DNA from: Streptomyces sp. CB02400
GTDB taxonomy: Bacteria; Actinomycetota; Actinomycetes; Streptomycetales; Streptomycetaceae
Assembly: GCF_001905725.1 (NCBI RefSeq)
Contig: NZ_LIWB01000004.1
Coordinates: 248,001 to 312,000, forward strand
DNA: 64,000 nt
Reading direction: 5' to 3'
How positions within the stretch are numbered: the stretch's first letter is position 1; each line of letters begins with the position of its first letter. This document shows, piece by piece, positions 15,581-25,793 of the stretch. Position numbers and translations under genes: made by a program. The notes under the pieces are model-generated. The model was given only the letters and a program-made list of their open reading frames with translations. It was not told the DNA's origin and searched no databases.

Positions 15581-17151
15581 CGGGTGCCTCCTGCGAGGAG
15601 CTGCTGCACGGCCGGGTCGGTCAGTCCGAGGAGGGCCTTGGGCCAGAGGCCGGCGACGACGGTGAGGACGACGAGCGGGGTCCAGGCCGCGAATTCGTAG
15701 GAGCGCACGTCGGTGAGTTCCGGGGCGTCCTGGGGTGCGGCGCCCATGCAGACCCTGCGGACCACGACCAGCAGGTACGCGGCCGTCAGCAGGGTGCCGA
15801 AGGCGCCGATGGCCATGAAGGTGAGGAAGGCGGGGCGGCTGAGGCCTTCGGCGGGGTCGAAGGCGCCGAACAGGGCGAGCATCTCGCCCCAGAATCCGGC
15901 GAGGCCGGGCAGGCCGAGGGAGGCGACGGCGGCGAAGGCGAGCAGGCCGCCGAGGCGCGGGGCCTTGCCGTAGAGGGCGGCGCCGGTCTCCTTCGCGAGG
16001 GTGTCGAGGTCGGTGCTGCCGGTGCGGTCCTTGAGGGCGCCGACCAGGAAGAACAGCAGGCCGGTGATGAGGCCGTGGGCGATGTTGGCGAACAGGGCGC
16101 CGTTGACGCCGGTCGGGGTCATGGTCGCGACGCCGAGGAGGACGAAGCCCATGTGGCCGACGGAGGAGTAGGCGATGAGGCGTTTGAGGTCGCCCTTCGC
16201 GCCCCGCTTGGCGAGGGCCAGGCAGGCGAGGGATCCGTAGATGATGCCGACGACGGCGAACGCGGCGAGGTACGGCGCGAAGGTGCGGAAGCCGTCCGGC
16301 GCGGCGGGCAGCAGGATCCGTACGAACCCGTACGTGCCCATCTTCAGCAGGACACCGGCCAGCAGGACCGAGCCGACGGTCGGCGCGGCGGTGTGGGCGT
16401 CGGGCAGCCAGCTGTGCAGCGGCCACATCGGGGTCTTCACCGCGAGCCCGATCCCGACCGCCAGTACGGCGATGACCTGCACGGATGTGGTCAGGGACCG
16501 GCCGTTGTCAGTGGCGAGTGCCACCATGTCGAATGTGCCCGCCTTGATTCCGATCAGGAGCAGGCCGAGCAGCATGACCACGGAGCCGAGCAGCGTGTAG
16601 AGGATGAACTTCCAGGCGGCCTCGGCCCGGCCCTCGCCGCCCCAGCGGGCGATGAGGAAGTACATCGGGATGAGGACCGTCTCGAAGGCGAGGAAGAAGA
16701 GGATCAGGTCGAGGACGGCGAAGGTCGCGAGGGTGCCGGACTCGAGGACGAGCAGCAGGGCGACGAAGGCCTTCGGGGACGGGCCCGTGGGCGGCTTGAA
16801 GTACGAGTGGAGCGCGCAGAGGAAGGTCAGCAGCGCGGTCAGGACCAGGAGGGGGAGGGAGATGCCGTCGGTGCCGAGGTGGATGCGCACGTCCAGTGCG
16901 GGGATCCAGCTGATGTCGGTCGTGGCCTGCATCTTCGACGGCTGGTCGTGGTCGAAGCCGAGCGCGAGGACGATCGCCGCGATGAGGATCGCGCCGGTGA
17001 CGGTCACGCCGTGGCGGAGCACCGCCTGGTCGGGTGACTTCCCCTTCAGTCCGGGCGGGGCCGGCAGGAGAGCGGCGGCGGCGCCGAGGAGCGGGCCGAC
17101 GACGATCAATGCCAGAAGGAACTGCATCACGGACTCGTTGATATCGATCAC
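15577..17151 (-). CDS. nuoM2: NuoM-like proton-translocating subunit of the partial NDH-1
   Basis: A 524-residue antiporter-like subunit. Conserved pump residues are visible: Glu in 'LAFETVLIPMYFLIARWG', Lys in 'AVKTPMWPLHSWLPDAHTAA', and 'KRLIAYSSVGHMGFV' in the central helices. GTG at 17151 gives MIDINESVMQF. An internal ATG nine codons on (MQFLL) is an alternative. It begins 6 nt after the nuoL2 stop and overlaps nuoN2 by 4 nt. Confidence 0.93.
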   Translation of the reverse strand: MIDINESVMQFLLALIVVGPLLGAAAALLPAPPGLKGKSPDQAVLRHGVTVTGAILIAAIVLALGFDHDQPSKMQATTDISWIPALDVRIHLGTDGISLPLLVLTALLTFLCALHSYFKPPTGPSPKAFVALLLVLESGTLATFAVLDLILFFLAFETVLIPMYFLIARWGGEGRAEAAWKFILYTLLGSVVMLLGLLLIGIKAGTFDMVALATDNGRSLTTSVQVIAVLAVGIGLAVKTPMWPLHSWLPDAHTAAPTVGSVLLAGVLLKMGTYGFVRILLPAAPDGFRTFAPYLAAFAVVGIIYGSLACLALAKRGAKGDLKRLIAYSSVGHMGFVLLGVATMTPTGVNGALFANIAHGLITGLLFFLVGALKDRTGSTDLDTLAKETGAALYGKAPRLGGLLAFAAVASLGLPGLAGFWGEMLALFGAFDPAEGLSRPAFLTFMAIGAFGTLLTAAYLLVVVRRVCMGAAPQDAPELTDVRSYEFAAWTPLVVLTVVAGLWPKALLGLTDPAVQQLLAGGTR

Positions 17152-17157
17152 GCCTGC

Positions 17158-19155
17158 TCACGCTCCCGTGGCGACGAGGACGACGGCGACCGCGAGGACG
17201 ACGGTGCCGGCGAGCAGCGCGCTCACATAGGTCTGCAGATTGCCCGTCTGGGCCCGTCGTACGGCGGCGCCGAGCCAGCGGGGCAGCGTGCCCGCACCGC
17301 GTACGTAGGTCTCGACGACCTCGCGGTCGAGGAACCGCACGAGGCTCGCGCCGGCCCGGACCGGGCGGACGAAGAGGGTCGTGTACACGGCGTCCAGATG
17401 GAAGCCGGCGGCCGCGTGGCGGTGCAGCGGGCCGAGCAGCAGCCGTCCGGGGTCCGACGGATCGGGTGCGTACGCGATGTCTCCGTAGGCCGGTTCGTGG
17501 GTGGCGATGGCCTCCGCCTCGACCAGTCCGGCGTCGCCCTCGGGGTGGGCGGCGACGGCACCGAGGGGGACGCGGGCGGCAGCGTGTGCGGTGGTGTGCC
17601 GCCAGGTGGCGTAGGTGATGATGCCGCCGACCAGGGCCACGCCCGTGCCGAGCACGGAGGTGGTGAGCGTCGGGGTCAGGTCGTGGCCGTCGAACCAGTC
17701 GGGCAGTACGCGGAAGGCGAACCCGCCGAGCGCGAGGGACGGTACGGCGAGCACCCACAGCACCATGGTCATCGTCAGCGGCTGCCTGCCGTGGTCGGGC
17801 GCCTCGGTTCCGTACCCGCGGAAGGCCAGCAGCCACAGCCGCATCGCGTACGCGGCGGTCAGCAGGGCCATGACGAGGCCGGCGAGGAGGACGATCCAGC
17901 CCGCCGCGGCGGGAGCGTGTTCGGTGTGGCCGGTGACGACGTGTTCGGCGACGCCGAGGACGGCCTCCTTGGAGAAGAAGCCGCTGAACGGCGGGATCGC
18001 GGCGAGCGCGAGGAGCGCCACGGTCATCGTCCAGTAGGCGTCGGGGACCCGGTCCCGCAGATGGCCCATGCGGGTCATGGCGGCCAGTGAGTTGGTGCCG
18101 GCGGCGTGGATGATCACGCCGGCCGCGAGGAACAGCAGCGCCTTGAAGGCGCCGTGGGACAGGAGGTGGAAGACGGCGGCGCCGCGGTCGGCGACGGCGA
18201 GGGCGCCGGTCATGTAGCCGAGCTGGCCGATCGTCGAGTAGGCGAGGACACGTTTGATGTCGTCCTGGGCGAGCGCGGCGAGCGCCGAGCCGGCCATGGT
18301 CACGGCGGCCATGACGGCGAGGACGACCATCGCGGCCTGCGAGGCCTCGAAGAGCGGGAGGAGACGGGCGATGAAGTAGACACCGGCGGCGACCATGGTC
18401 GCGGCGTGGATCAGCGCGGAGACGGGGGTCGGGCCCGCCATCGCGTCGGGGAGCCAGGTGTGCAGCGGGAACTGCGCCGACTTGCCGGCCACGCCCGCCA
18501 GGAGCAGCAGGGCGATCAGCGTGGGGTGTTCGATGCCGCCGTTCGCGACGGCGCCGAGGATCCGGGTGATGCGGAAGGACCCGGCTTCGGTGGCCAGGGC
18601 GAACAGGCCGATGAGGAAGGGGACGTCGCCGAGCTTGGTGACCAGGAAGGCCTTGAGGGAGGCGGCGCGGGCCTCGGGGGTCTCCCAGTAGTGGCCGACG
18701 AGGAAGTAGGAGCAGATGCCCATGACTTCCCAGCCGACCAGCAGCACCATCAGGTCGCCGGAGTAGACGACCAGGAGCATCGCGGAGGTGAACAGGGAGA
18801 CGAGGGCGGCGTAGGAGGGGTAGCGCGGGTCGTCGCGCAGGTAGCCCGTCGAGTAGATCTGCACGCAGCCGGCGACGACGGTGACCAGGACGGCGGTCAG
18901 CGCGGCGAAGCCGTCGATGTGCAGGGCGAGTTCGATCGGGACCGAGCCGGTGGGGGTGAGCTCGGTCGCGGCGTCGACGGCCTGGTCTCCGCCCTGGCGC
19001 CAGGCGACCGTGGCGGCCAGTGCGAGGGAGGTGAGCGTCGGCAGGACGGCGAGCGGGCGGACGAAGCCGGGGGCCGTGCGGCCCAGGAGCAGCCCGGCGA
19101 GCGCGCCGAGGAACGGGAGGAGGGGGACGAGGACGGCGAGGGTGGTCGTGGTCAC
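17158..19155 (-). CDS. nuoL2: NuoL-like proton-translocating subunit of the partial NDH-1
   Basis: A 665-residue subunit, the largest of the antiporter-like group, with the long C-terminal lateral helix region expected of NuoL. Motifs are '[20 protein letters not shown]' (pump Glu), '[19 protein letters not shown]', '[20 protein letters not shown]' and '[15 protein letters not shown]'. GTG at 19155 overlaps the nuoK2 stop (GTGA). Pump residues appear intact, so the membrane arm should be competent for ion transport. Confidence 0.93.
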   Translation of the reverse strand: MTTTTLAVLVPLLPFLGALAGLLLGRTAPGFVRPLAVLPTLTSLALAATVAWRQGGDQAVDAATELTPTGSVPIELALHIDGFAALTAVLVTVVAGCVQIYSTGYLRDDPRYPSYAALVSLFTSAMLLVVYSGDLMVLLVGWEVMGICSYFLVGHYWETPEARAASLKAFLVTKLGDVPFLIGLFALATEAGSFRITRILGAVANGGIEHPTLIALLLLAGVAGKSAQFPLHTWLPDAMAGPTPVSALIHAATMVAAGVYFIARLLPLFEASQAAMVVLAVMAAVTMAGSALAALAQDDIKRVLAYSTIGQLGYMTGALAVADRGAAVFHLLSHGAFKALLFLAAGVIIHAAGTNSLAAMTRMGHLRDRVPDAYWTMTVALLALAAIPPFSGFFSKEAVLGVAEHVVTGHTEHAPAAAGWIVLLAGLVMALLTAAYAMRLWLLAFRGYGTEAPDHGRQPLTMTMVLWVLAVPSLALGGFAFRVLPDWFDGHDLTPTLTTSVLGTGVALVGGIITYATWRHTTAHAAARVPLGAVAAHPEGDAGLVEAEAIATHEPAYGDIAYAPDPSDPGRLLLGPLHRHAAAGFHLDAVYTTLFVRPVRAGASLVRFLDREVVETYVRGAGTLPRWLGAAVRRAQTGNLQTYVSALLAGTVVLAVAVVLVATGA

Positions 19156-19559
19156 GCGGTGGCCTCGGCCTTCTCGCCGGCCGCCCGGGGCGCGGGGGCT
19201 TCGCGGCCGGTGGCGTCGCTGTCGGGGCCGTCGGGTTCGTGGCCCTCGGCGGTGTCGCGGAGTTTGTCGATGTCCGAGGTGCCGCGGTTGCGGTACACGG
19301 CGAGGACGATCGCCAGACCGATGCCGATCTCGGCGGCGGCGATGGCGATGGTGAACAGGGTGAGGGCCTGGCCGGAGTGCAGGGTCTCCTCGGCGGTCCG
19401 GCTGAGCCAGACGTCGAAGGCGACCAGGTTCAGGTTGACGGCGTTGAGCATCAGCTCGACCGACATCAGGACGAGGATCGCGTTGCGGCGGGCGAGGACG
19501 CCGTACAGGCCGGTGCAGAAGAGGAGGGCGGACAGGACGGCGGGATAGGCGAGGTGCAT
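19152..19559 (-). CDS. nuoK2: NuoK-like membrane subunit with acidic tail
   Basis: A 135-residue subunit with three helices. The two conserved membrane glutamates are present: '[18 protein letters not shown]' (helix 2) and '[19 protein letters not shown]' (helix 3). After residue 98 there is a charged tail of about 35 residues ([18 protein letters not shown]) absent from the usual ~100-residue NuoK. ATG at 19559 shares one base with the nuoJ2 stop (TGATG). Confidence 0.92.
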   Translation of the reverse strand: MHLAYPAVLSALLFCTGLYGVLARRNAILVLMSVELMLNAVNLNLVAFDVWLSRTAEETLHSGQALTLFTIAIAAAEIGIGLAIVLAVYRNRGTSDIDKLRDTAEGHEPDGPDSDATGREAPAPRAAGEKAEATA

Positions 19560-20194
19560 CAGCGGGCCCCTTCCGTGTCGCGCCGGGTGTCCGTCGCGCC
19601 GGACGCGGCGTCGGCCTTCGCCTTGCGGGACAGGACGATCGCGCCGACGAGGGCGGCGAGGAGGAGGACGGAGAGGGCCTCGAAGGGGAGGACCCAGTGC
19701 TGGAAGAGACTCGCGCCGGTGACGTCCGTGGAGCCGGCGGGGGCGCCGTCCAGGTCGATCCAAGTGGTGCGGAAGGCGTCGACGACGACCCACACCAGGG
19801 CGGCCGCGGCGGCGACGGCCACGGCGAGGGCGACCCAGCGGTTGCCGGAGTCGGCGTCCGGTGAGCGGCCGATGGGGGCCCTGGTGAGCATCAGCCCGAA
19901 CAGGAGGAGGACGACGACGGAACCGACATAGATGAGGACCTGCACCCAGGCGATGAACTCGGCGGTGAGCAGGAGGTATTCGACGGCGAGGCCGCCGAGG
20001 GCCACCACCAGCCACAGGGCGGCGTGCACCAGCTGCCGGGTGGTGACGGTGATGACGGCGGCCCCGAAGGTGACCAGGCCGACGAGGAGGAAGGCGATCT
20101 CCACGCCGGTCGGGGAGAGGAAGCCGTGCGTCCCGGCGGCGGTGGTGGTGGTCGTGGCGTGCGCGGCCGTTCCCGCCGCTGCGGCGAGGATCAC
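19559..20194 (-). CDS. nuoJ2: NuoJ-like membrane subunit
   Basis: A 211-residue subunit with five helices, including the pi-bulge helix 3 region '[20 protein letters not shown]'. A Thr/Ala-rich N-terminal stretch of about 25 residues precedes helix 1. GTG at 20194 overlaps the nuoI2 stop by 4 nt. Confidence 0.91.
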   Translation of the reverse strand: MILAAAAGTAAHATTTTTAAGTHGFLSPTGVEIAFLLVGLVTFGAAVITVTTRQLVHAALWLVVALGGLAVEYLLLTAEFIAWVQVLIYVGSVVVLLLFGLMLTRAPIGRSPDADSGNRWVALAVAVAAAAALVWVVVDAFRTTWIDLDGAPAGSTDVTGASLFQHWVLPFEALSVLLLAALVGAIVLSRKAKADAASGATDTRRDTEGAR

Positions 20195-20742
20195 GACTCC
20201 TCCTCCTGCGGTTCGGCCTGGGCGGCGGCGAGCTTGTCGGCGGTCTTGCGGGCGGCGGCGAGTTCCTTCGGCTCCTCGGCGCCGGGGTCGAGGGCGGGCG
20301 GGGCCGGGACGGTCCACATCCACTCGCGGAGCTTGTCGCGCTCGTGGGTGAGGTCGCGGATGTCGGTCTCGGCGTACTCGAACTCCGGGGACCAGAACAG
20401 GGCGTCGAAGGGACAGACCTCGATGCAGATACCGCAGTACATGCACAGGGAGAAGTCGATGGCGAAGCGGTCGAGGACGTTGCGGCTGCGTTCGCGGCCG
20501 CCGGGGGTCGCCGCCGGGACCGTCTCCTTGTGGGAGTCGATGTAGATGCACCAGTCCGGGCACTCGCGGGCGCACAGCATGCAGACCGTGCAGTTCTCCT
20601 CGAACAGGCCGATCACACCGCGGGTGCGGGGCGGGAGGTCGGGCTGGGTGTCCGGGTAGGGGGCGGTGACGGACTTCTTCGTCATCGTCCGCAGGGTGAC
20701 GGCCAGGCCCTTGGCCAGGCCGGAGCCGGGGATGGGAGCCAT
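20191..20742 (-). CDS. nuoI2: NuoI-like 2x[4Fe-4S] subunit
   Basis: A 183-residue peripheral subunit that would carry clusters N6a and N6b. Both motifs are complete: '[12 protein letters not shown]' near residue 51 and '[12 protein letters not shown]' near residue 99. A charged Glu/Ala-rich C-terminal tail follows. The ATG at 20742 lies 2 nt past the nuoH2 stop. In the absence of nuoE, F and G in this operon, these clusters would be the outermost electron entry sites, as in ferredoxin-linked NDH complexes. Confidence 0.93.
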   Translation of the reverse strand: MAPIPGSGLAKGLAVTLRTMTKKSVTAPYPDTQPDLPPRTRGVIGLFEENCTVCMLCARECPDWCIYIDSHKETVPAATPGGRERSRNVLDRFAIDFSLCMYCGICIEVCPFDALFWSPEFEYAETDIRDLTHERDKLREWMWTVPAPPALDPGAEEPKELAAARKTADKLAAAQAEPQEEES

Positions 20743-20744
20743 GG

Positions 20745-21713
20745 TTACCGGATCACCACCTTCACGATGCCGGTGAGGGCGATCTGGGCGAGGGAGAGGG
20801 GGACGAGGAGGGTCCAGGAGAGCTTCTGGAGCTGGTCCTCGCGCAGTCGGGGGTAGGTGACGCGGAGCCAGATGACGACGAAGGCGAGGACCGCGGTCTT
20901 CAGCAGGGTCCAGACCCAGCCGAGCCCGTCGGCGCCCCAGGGGCCGTGCCAGCCGCCCAGGAACAGGACGGTGGTCAGACCGCACAGGACGACGATCCCG
21001 GCGTACTCGGCGAGGAGGAACAGGGCGAAGCGCAGGCCGGTGTACTCGGTGTACGCGCCGAAGATGATCTCCGAGTCGGCGACCGGCATGTCGAAGGGCG
21101 GGCGCTGGAGTTCGGCGAGGCCGGCGACGAAGAAGACGAGCGCGCCGGTGATCTGCCAGGGCAGCCACCACCACTCGAACGCGTCGAGGATGCCGACGAG
21201 GGAGACGGTGCCGGCCGCCATCGCCACGGAGGCGGCGGTGAGCAGCATCGGGAGTTCGTAGGCGAGGAGCTGGGCGGCGGTGCGCAGGCCGCCGAGGAGG
21301 GAGAACTTGTTGGCGGAGGCCCAGCCGGCCATGAGCGAGCCGAGGACGCCGACGCCCATGACGGCGAGGACGAAGAACACGCCCGCGTCGATCACCTGGC
21401 CGACCGCGCCCTCGCCCGGGCCGATCGGGATGGCCAGCAGGACGAGGAGGTACGGCAGGAGGGCGACGGCGGGGGCGAGCTGGAAGATACGGCGGTCCGC
21501 GCCGGCCGGGACCACGTCCTCCTTCTGCGCGAACTTCACGCCGTCGGCGATGAGCTGGGCCCAGCCGTGGAAACCGCCTGCGTACATCGGGCCGAGGCGG
21601 CCCTGCATGTGGGCCATCACCTTGTGCTCGGTCTGACCCACGATCAGGGGGAAGGTGAGGAAGACGACGAACACGACCAGGAGTCGCAGGGCGACGTCGA
21701 GCACGTCGTTCAC
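20745..21713 (-). CDS. nuoH2: NuoH-like quinone-channel membrane subunit
   Basis: A 322-residue integral membrane subunit that would form the quinone tunnel with NuoB and NuoD. Family landmarks are '[20 protein letters not shown]', '[13 protein letters not shown]', '[20 protein letters not shown]' and '[19 protein letters not shown]' then '[10 protein letters not shown]'. Compared with the usual acidic loop (PFDxPEAEAEL), two acidic positions appear changed to Val and Asp. GTG at 21713 overlaps the nuoC2 stop (GTGA). Confidence 0.92.
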   Translation of the reverse strand: MNDVLDVALRLLVVFVVFLTFPLIVGQTEHKVMAHMQGRLGPMYAGGFHGWAQLIADGVKFAQKEDVVPAGADRRIFQLAPAVALLPYLLVLLAIPIGPGEGAVGQVIDAGVFFVLAVMGVGVLGSLMAGWASANKFSLLGGLRTAAQLLAYELPMLLTAASVAMAAGTVSLVGILDAFEWWWLPWQITGALVFFVAGLAELQRPPFDMPVADSEIIFGAYTEYTGLRFALFLLAEYAGIVVLCGLTTVLFLGGWHGPWGADGLGWVWTLLKTAVLAFVVIWLRVTYPRLREDQLQKLSWTLLVPLSLAQIALTGIVKVVIR

Positions 21714-23182
21714 CGCGGGCCTCCTGAGGGGTCTTCGGGGGTGGGGGTCCCGGGGCCGCTTCCGGTCTCGGGGCCGGTCTCGGGGCCGGGCTCGGGGTCC
21801 GCGTCGGCACCGGCCTCGGGGGCAGGTTCTCGGACCGGCCCGGTTCCCGACTTGGCGGTGCCTTCGGGTTCCGAGCCGGTCTCGGGAACCGCCTCGGCCT
21901 CGCGGGCCGGTCCGCGAGCCGACTCGGGCTCGCCTTCGGGTTCCGAGCCGGTCTCGGGGACCGACCTGGAGCCGGTGTCGGCGTCGGCTTCGGCTTCGGG
22001 CTCCGATCCGGTGTCCGGAGCCACGTCCCCTCGGGCCTCGCGGCCCGGGCCGGCATCGGGCTTCGCCTCCGCTTCTGCCTCCGCCTCGGGCTGGGCGAAG
22101 GCGGGGCGGGCGTGGTGCCAGGGGGCGTCCGGGCTGCGGGGAGCGGCGGGAAGCTTCTGGTCCCGGCGGTCATCGGTGGGCACGGGGGCGGATTCGTCGC
22201 CCGCTGCCGCGGGTTCGCCGGACGACTCCGGAGCCCCCGACGCGGCGCGCAGGCTCGCGGACCCCTCGGACGCGGTACGCGCCCGGCGGGGGCCGCCGGC
22301 CGCGGAGGCACCGGAACGCTGCGACGCCGACCCTTCACTCGCGCTCCGCGCACGTCGTGCGGGGGCAGCGCTCGTCTCGGACGGAGCAGCCGGCTCGGGA
22401 CGCACCTCCGCCGCCTGGCTCGTGGAGCCTTCCGCCGCCGTGCGGGTGCGGCGGGGTGGGGTCGCGGGCTGGGCAGGCGCCTCCGGGGTGGCCGACTGGC
22501 TCGCGGAACCCTCCGCCGCCGTACGGGTACGGCGCGGGCGGTCTCCTGTTGCTCGTGTCGCGCCTGCCGCCGTTCTGCCCGTGCCTCGGGCCGGGCGGGC
22601 CGGGGCCGGGGGGAGCTGGCCCTTGAGGGGGCCCCATTCGTTGGGGTCGGGGACGCCGGGAGGGAGCATCTGGCGGCGCTTGGGGCCGCCGTGCTCGGAT
22701 TCGCCGGGCTCCTTGGCGCCGGGCCAGGCCTTGGCGACCCGGGCCGCGAGGACGAAGTCCTTGCGCAGGGGGTGGCCCTCGAAACCGTCCGGCAGGAGCA
22801 GGTGGTCCAGGCCCGGGTGGCCCGTGAAGTCGACGCCGAACATCTCGTGCGTCTCGCGTTCGTGCCACGCGGCACCCGCGTAGACGTCCACGGCGGAGGG
22901 CAGCGTGGGGGCCTCGTGCGGCACCGTGGTGCGCAGCAGCAGGCGCCGTACCGGGGCCAGGGCGGCGACGTGCGCGGTGACGCGGAACCCGGTGCCGGGT
23001 TCGTCGACCGCGCTCAGCCAGTCGAAGAAGGTGCAGCCGACCCGGTCGCGCGCGGCCTCCAGCGCGGTGATCCAGGAGGCGGGCGGTACGTCGACGGTCA
23101 GGACGCCGTACGACTCCTCCGCCGTGGCCTCCGTACCGAACAGTTCCTCGGCGTCGGCGGGGAGCCAGCCGACCGCGGTCAT
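21710..23182 (-). CDS. nuoC2: NuoC-like subunit with ~300-residue repetitive disordered tail
   Basis: A 490-residue protein, over twice the normal NuoC size. Residues 1-175 are the NuoC (30-kDa) domain, with the signature '[16 protein letters not shown]' and '[16 protein letters not shown]'. From about 200 the chain is low-complexity. Four copies of a basic/Ser motif like [13 protein letters not shown] lie near 217, 244, 276 and 299. An acidic Pro/Glu region with three copies of (D/E)TGSEPE follows near 390, 411 and 435. The frame is intact: ATG overlaps the nuoB2 stop (ATGA) and the stop overlaps nuoH2 (GTGA), and G/C-ending codons persist, so the tail is coding. No NuoD domain is fused. Confidence 0.9.
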   Translation of the reverse strand: MTAVGWLPADAEELFGTEATAEESYGVLTVDVPPASWITALEAARDRVGCTFFDWLSAVDEPGTGFRVTAHVAALAPVRRLLLRTTVPHEAPTLPSAVDVYAGAAWHERETHEMFGVDFTGHPGLDHLLLPDGFEGHPLRKDFVLAARVAKAWPGAKEPGESEHGGPKRRQMLPPGVPDPNEWGPLKGQLPPAPARPARGTGRTAAGATRATGDRPRRTRTAAEGSASQSATPEAPAQPATPPRRTRTAAEGSTSQAAEVRPEPAAPSETSAAPARRARSASEGSASQRSGASAAGGPRRARTASEGSASLRAASGAPESSGEPAAAGDESAPVPTDDRRDQKLPAAPRSPDAPWHHARPAFAQPEAEAEAEAKPDAGPGREARGDVAPDTGSEPEAEADADTGSRSVPETGSEPEGEPESARGPAREAEAVPETGSEPEGTAKSGTGPVREPAPEAGADADPEPGPETGPETGSGPGTPTPEDPSGGPR

Positions 23183-23796
23183 CGGCCCTCCCCCTCACCG
23201 GACGGCGCCGGAGGCCGGACCAGCCCGCTCTGCAGCGCCGCCGCCGACGGCCGCCCCCCGCCGGAAGCGGACCCGTACCGCTCCCCCAGCGACTCCCGTG
23301 CGATCTTCTCCTGGAGTTTCAGGATCCCCTGGAGCAGCGCCTCGGGCCGGGGCGGGCAGCCGGGGACGTAGACGTCGACCGGGATGATCTGGTCCACGCC
23401 CTTGGTGACGGAGTAGGAGTCCCAGTACGGGCCGCCGCAGTTGCTGCACGCGCCGAAGGAGATGACGTACTTGGGCTCGGGCATCTGCTCGTACAGGCGC
23501 TTCACCGCGGGCGCCATCTTGTCCGTGACCGTGCCGGAGACGACCATCAGGTCGGCCTGGCGCGGCCCCGGCGCGAAGGGGATGACGCCGAGGCGGATGA
23601 AGTCGTGGCGGGCCATCGACGCGGCGATGAACTCGATCGCGCAGCAGGCGAGGCCGAAGTTGAAGACCCACAGCGAGTAGCGGCGGCCCCAGTTGAGGAC
23701 CACCTTCATCGGCTCGGGTGCCAGCCGGGCGAGCGCGCCGAGCCTCTTCGGTTCCGGAAGCAGGACGGGCTCGGGGGCGGCAGGGTTCACGTCCAT
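23179..23796 (-). CDS. nuoB2: NuoB-like subunit (N2 iron-sulfur cluster)
   Basis: A 205-residue peripheral subunit that would hold cluster N2, the direct quinone reductant. All four cysteine ligands are visible: '[10 protein letters not shown]', '[14 protein letters not shown]' and '[14 protein letters not shown]'. ATG at 23796 has GAAGGGCG upstream and overlaps the nuoA2 3' end by 10 nt. The in-frame GTG at 23790 overlapping the nuoA2 stop is an alternative. A C-terminal Gly/Ser/Pro tail of about 35 residues follows the domain. Confidence 0.92.
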   Translation of the reverse strand: MDVNPAAPEPVLLPEPKRLGALARLAPEPMKVVLNWGRRYSLWVFNFGLACCAIEFIAASMARHDFIRLGVIPFAPGPRQADLMVVSGTVTDKMAPAVKRLYEQMPEPKYVISFGACSNCGGPYWDSYSVTKGVDQIIPVDVYVPGCPPRPEALLQGILKLQEKIARESLGERYGSASGGGRPSAAALQSGLVRPPAPSGEGEGR

Positions 23797-24179
23797 GTCA
23801 GGACGCCCTTCTTGTATGCGTACAGCAGTCCCACGGCGAGGAAGCCGAGGAAGATGAACATCTCCACGAGGGTGGTCGCGCCGTAGCCGTCGGCGGCGAA
23901 GACGGTCGCCCAGGGGAAGAGGAAGATCGAGTCGACGGCGAAGATCACGTAGAGGAAGGCGTAGACGTAGTAGCGGACCTGGGTGTGGGCCCAGCCCTCG
24001 CCGACGGGGTCGACTCCGCACTCGTACGTCAGGAGCTTCTCGGGGGTGGGGACCACCGGCCGCAGCAGGCGTCCCGCCCCGAAGGCGACGGCGACGAACA
24101 GCAGGCCGACGACGGCGAGCAGTCCGACGACCGAGTAGGACTGGAAGTAGTCCGCCGCGACGACGGTCGTTTCCCGCAC
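23787..24179 (-). CDS. nuoA2: NuoA-like membrane subunit
   Basis: A 130-residue subunit with three helices. The TM1-2 loop carries the conserved '[20 protein letters not shown]' (Cys and Glu of NuoA), followed by '[15 protein letters not shown]' with its conserved membrane Asp. GTG at 24179. First gene of the partial nuo operon, diverging from a sensor kinase gene, so the 231-bp gap 24180-24411 should hold promoters for both. I see only a weak TATAAA-like element near 24291 there. Confidence 0.92.
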   Translation of the reverse strand: MRETTVVAADYFQSYSVVGLLAVVGLLFVAVAFGAGRLLRPVVPTPEKLLTYECGVDPVGEGWAHTQVRYYVYAFLYVIFAVDSIFLFPWATVFAADGYGATTLVEMFIFLGFLAVGLLYAYKKGVLTWT

Positions 24180-24411
24180 GTCCGCCCCTCACTCCCTTGA
24201 TCGGCGCCCTGGCTCATGCCTGTGCCGTGCCCTTGATCCGTGCCGGTGAACGTCACGGTTCGACGATCTGTACGCACGGGAGTCTAGGCCCTTATAAATG
24301 CACCGTAAGCAGCCCGTCACCGCTCGGCATGCGGGGGTGGGGTTTTCCTCAGTGCATCCTGGCGGTCCACCTCATGGCGCCCGCCCCTCGGCTCCGGGCA
24401 CGCTTGTGCCC

Positions 24412-25683
24412 ATGACCGAACCATTCCCGAATCCGGGCACGCCCGTGACGGCACTCCCGGAGCCGGCCGAGCGCGGCGACCGCCCGCCACCGGCCCGTTT
24501 CGCGTACGACGCGCACACCTGGAAGGAGATCGCCCACCTCCTGGCGAACCTGCCGGTGTCGCTGGCCGGTTTCGTCTACACGGTGACCATGCTGTTCACC
24601 GGCGTGGGGCTGACCGTCACGGTGATCGGGTTCCCGCTGCTCGCGCTCGGGCTGATGGGTTCCCGGCTGCTGGGCAGGATGGAGCGGGCGCGGGCCAGGA
24701 AGCTGCTCGGGGTGCGGGTGGAGGAGCCGAGCCGGCTGCCGGTGCGCGGCCCCGACGGGTTCTGGCCGCAGTTGTGGATGGCGGTCAAGGACCCGGTGGG
24801 CTGGCGCACCGTCCTGTACGAGCTCATACGGCTGCCGTGGGGCATCCTCACCTTCGTCGTCACGCTGACCGGTCTGTTCGTGCTGTGGCCGGTGCTGCCG
24901 TTCATCGTGCGGGGCCTGGCCAACGCCGACCGGGCGATGGTGCGCGGCCTGCTGTCGCCCTCCGACGAACTGGAGCGGCGCATCGCCGAACTGGAGTCGG
25001 ACCGCGGGGTCGTGGTGGACACGGCGGCGGCGGACCTGCGGCGCATCGAGCGCGATCTGCACGACGGGGCGCAGGCCCGGCTGGTCAATCTGGCGATGGG
25101 GCTGGGTCTGGCCAAGGAGAAGCTGCTGGAGGATCCCGACGCCGCGGCGTCGATGGTCGACGAGGCGCACGGCGAGGTGAAGCTGGCGTTGCAGGAGCTG
25201 AGGGATCTCGCCCGGGGCATCCATCCCGCGGTCCTGACCGACCGGGGTCTGGACGCGGCGCTGTCCTCGGTCGCCTCGCGCTGCACGGTGCCGGTGAAGG
25301 TGACGGTCGACCTGGACGAGCGGCCGGCCGCCGCCATCGAGGGCATCGCCTACTTCACCGTCTCGGAGCTGCTGCAGAACGTCAGCAAGCACAGCCGGGC
25401 CCGGTCGGCCGCAGTGGACGTGTGGCGGTCGGAGGGGCGGCTGCTCATACAGGTGTGGGACGACGGGCGCGGGGGCGCGAGCCTCGACGGCGGGACGGGT
25501 ATGCGGGGTCTCGCCGACCGGTTGGGCGCGGTGGACGGTCTGTTCGTCGTGGAGTCGCCGGAGGGCGGTCCGACGACGGTGACGGCCGAGCTGCCGTGGC
25601 GGGACCGTTCCGGTGCCCTGGCCGAGGGCCCGGGCAGGGCCAAGAGGGCGTCCAAGGAGGCGTCCGTCCGCGGCCGGGGGTAG
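24412..25683 (+). CDS. Sensor histidine kinase, HisKA_3 type (paralogue 1)
   Basis: A 423-residue membrane kinase. A Pro-rich N-terminus precedes four hydrophobic segments in two hairpins, typical of the streptomycete 'putative sensor' domain. The HisKA_3 dimerisation box is 'RIERDLHDGAQARLVNLAMG' with His near 219. The ATPase domain has 'YFTVSELLQNVSKHS' (N box), 'VWDDGRGGAS' (G1) and 'GGTGMRGLADRLGAVDG' (G2). ATG at 24412. It shares a 95-nt identical stretch with the next kinase gene. It presumably signals to the NarL-type regulator downstream. Confidence 0.92.
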   Translation: MTEPFPNPGTPVTALPEPAERGDRPPPARFAYDAHTWKEIAHLLANLPVSLAGFVYTVTMLFTGVGLTVTVIGFPLLALGLMGSRLLGRMERARARKLLGVRVEEPSRLPVRGPDGFWPQLWMAVKDPVGWRTVLYELIRLPWGILTFVVTLTGLFVLWPVLPFIVRGLANADRAMVRGLLSPSDELERRIAELESDRGVVVDTAAADLRRIERDLHDGAQARLVNLAMGLGLAKEKLLEDPDAAASMVDEAHGEVKLALQELRDLARGIHPAVLTDRGLDAALSSVASRCTVPVKVTVDLDERPAAAIEGIAYFTVSELLQNVSKHSRARSAAVDVWRSEGRLLIQVWDDGRGGASLDGGTGMRGLADRLGAVDGLFVVESPEGGPTTVTAELPWRDRSGALAEGPGRAKRASKEASVRGRG

Positions 25684-25718
25684 GGAAAACCCCCCGCCCA
25701 AGACTGCGACGGACTCCA

Positions 25719-25743
25719 TGGTCCGCCGACCTGCGGCGGACCA
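25719..25743 (+). terminator. Hairpin between the two kinase genes
   Basis: A 10-bp perfect stem (tggtccgccg at 25719-25728 with cggcggacca at 25734-25743) has a 5-nt loop. It may be a terminator or attenuator. There is no U-tract. Confidence 0.5.
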
Positions 25744-25793
25744 GTCTGGAGGTACGACAGCACAGCCGCCGGACGAGGAGAAGGACGACGCCG

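Noticed and set aside
21710..22600. A possible frameshift explaining the odd NuoC2 tail
   Set aside because: The frame has overlaps of 4 nt with genes at both ends, third-position G/C bias continues, and repeats are preserved at the amino-acid level, so I treat the tail as real.
20946..22883. A long plus-strand frame opposite nuoC2 and nuoH2
   Set aside because: It arises from the GC-rich repeats of the nuoC2 tail. The minus frame has NuoC motifs and coupled overlaps on both sides.
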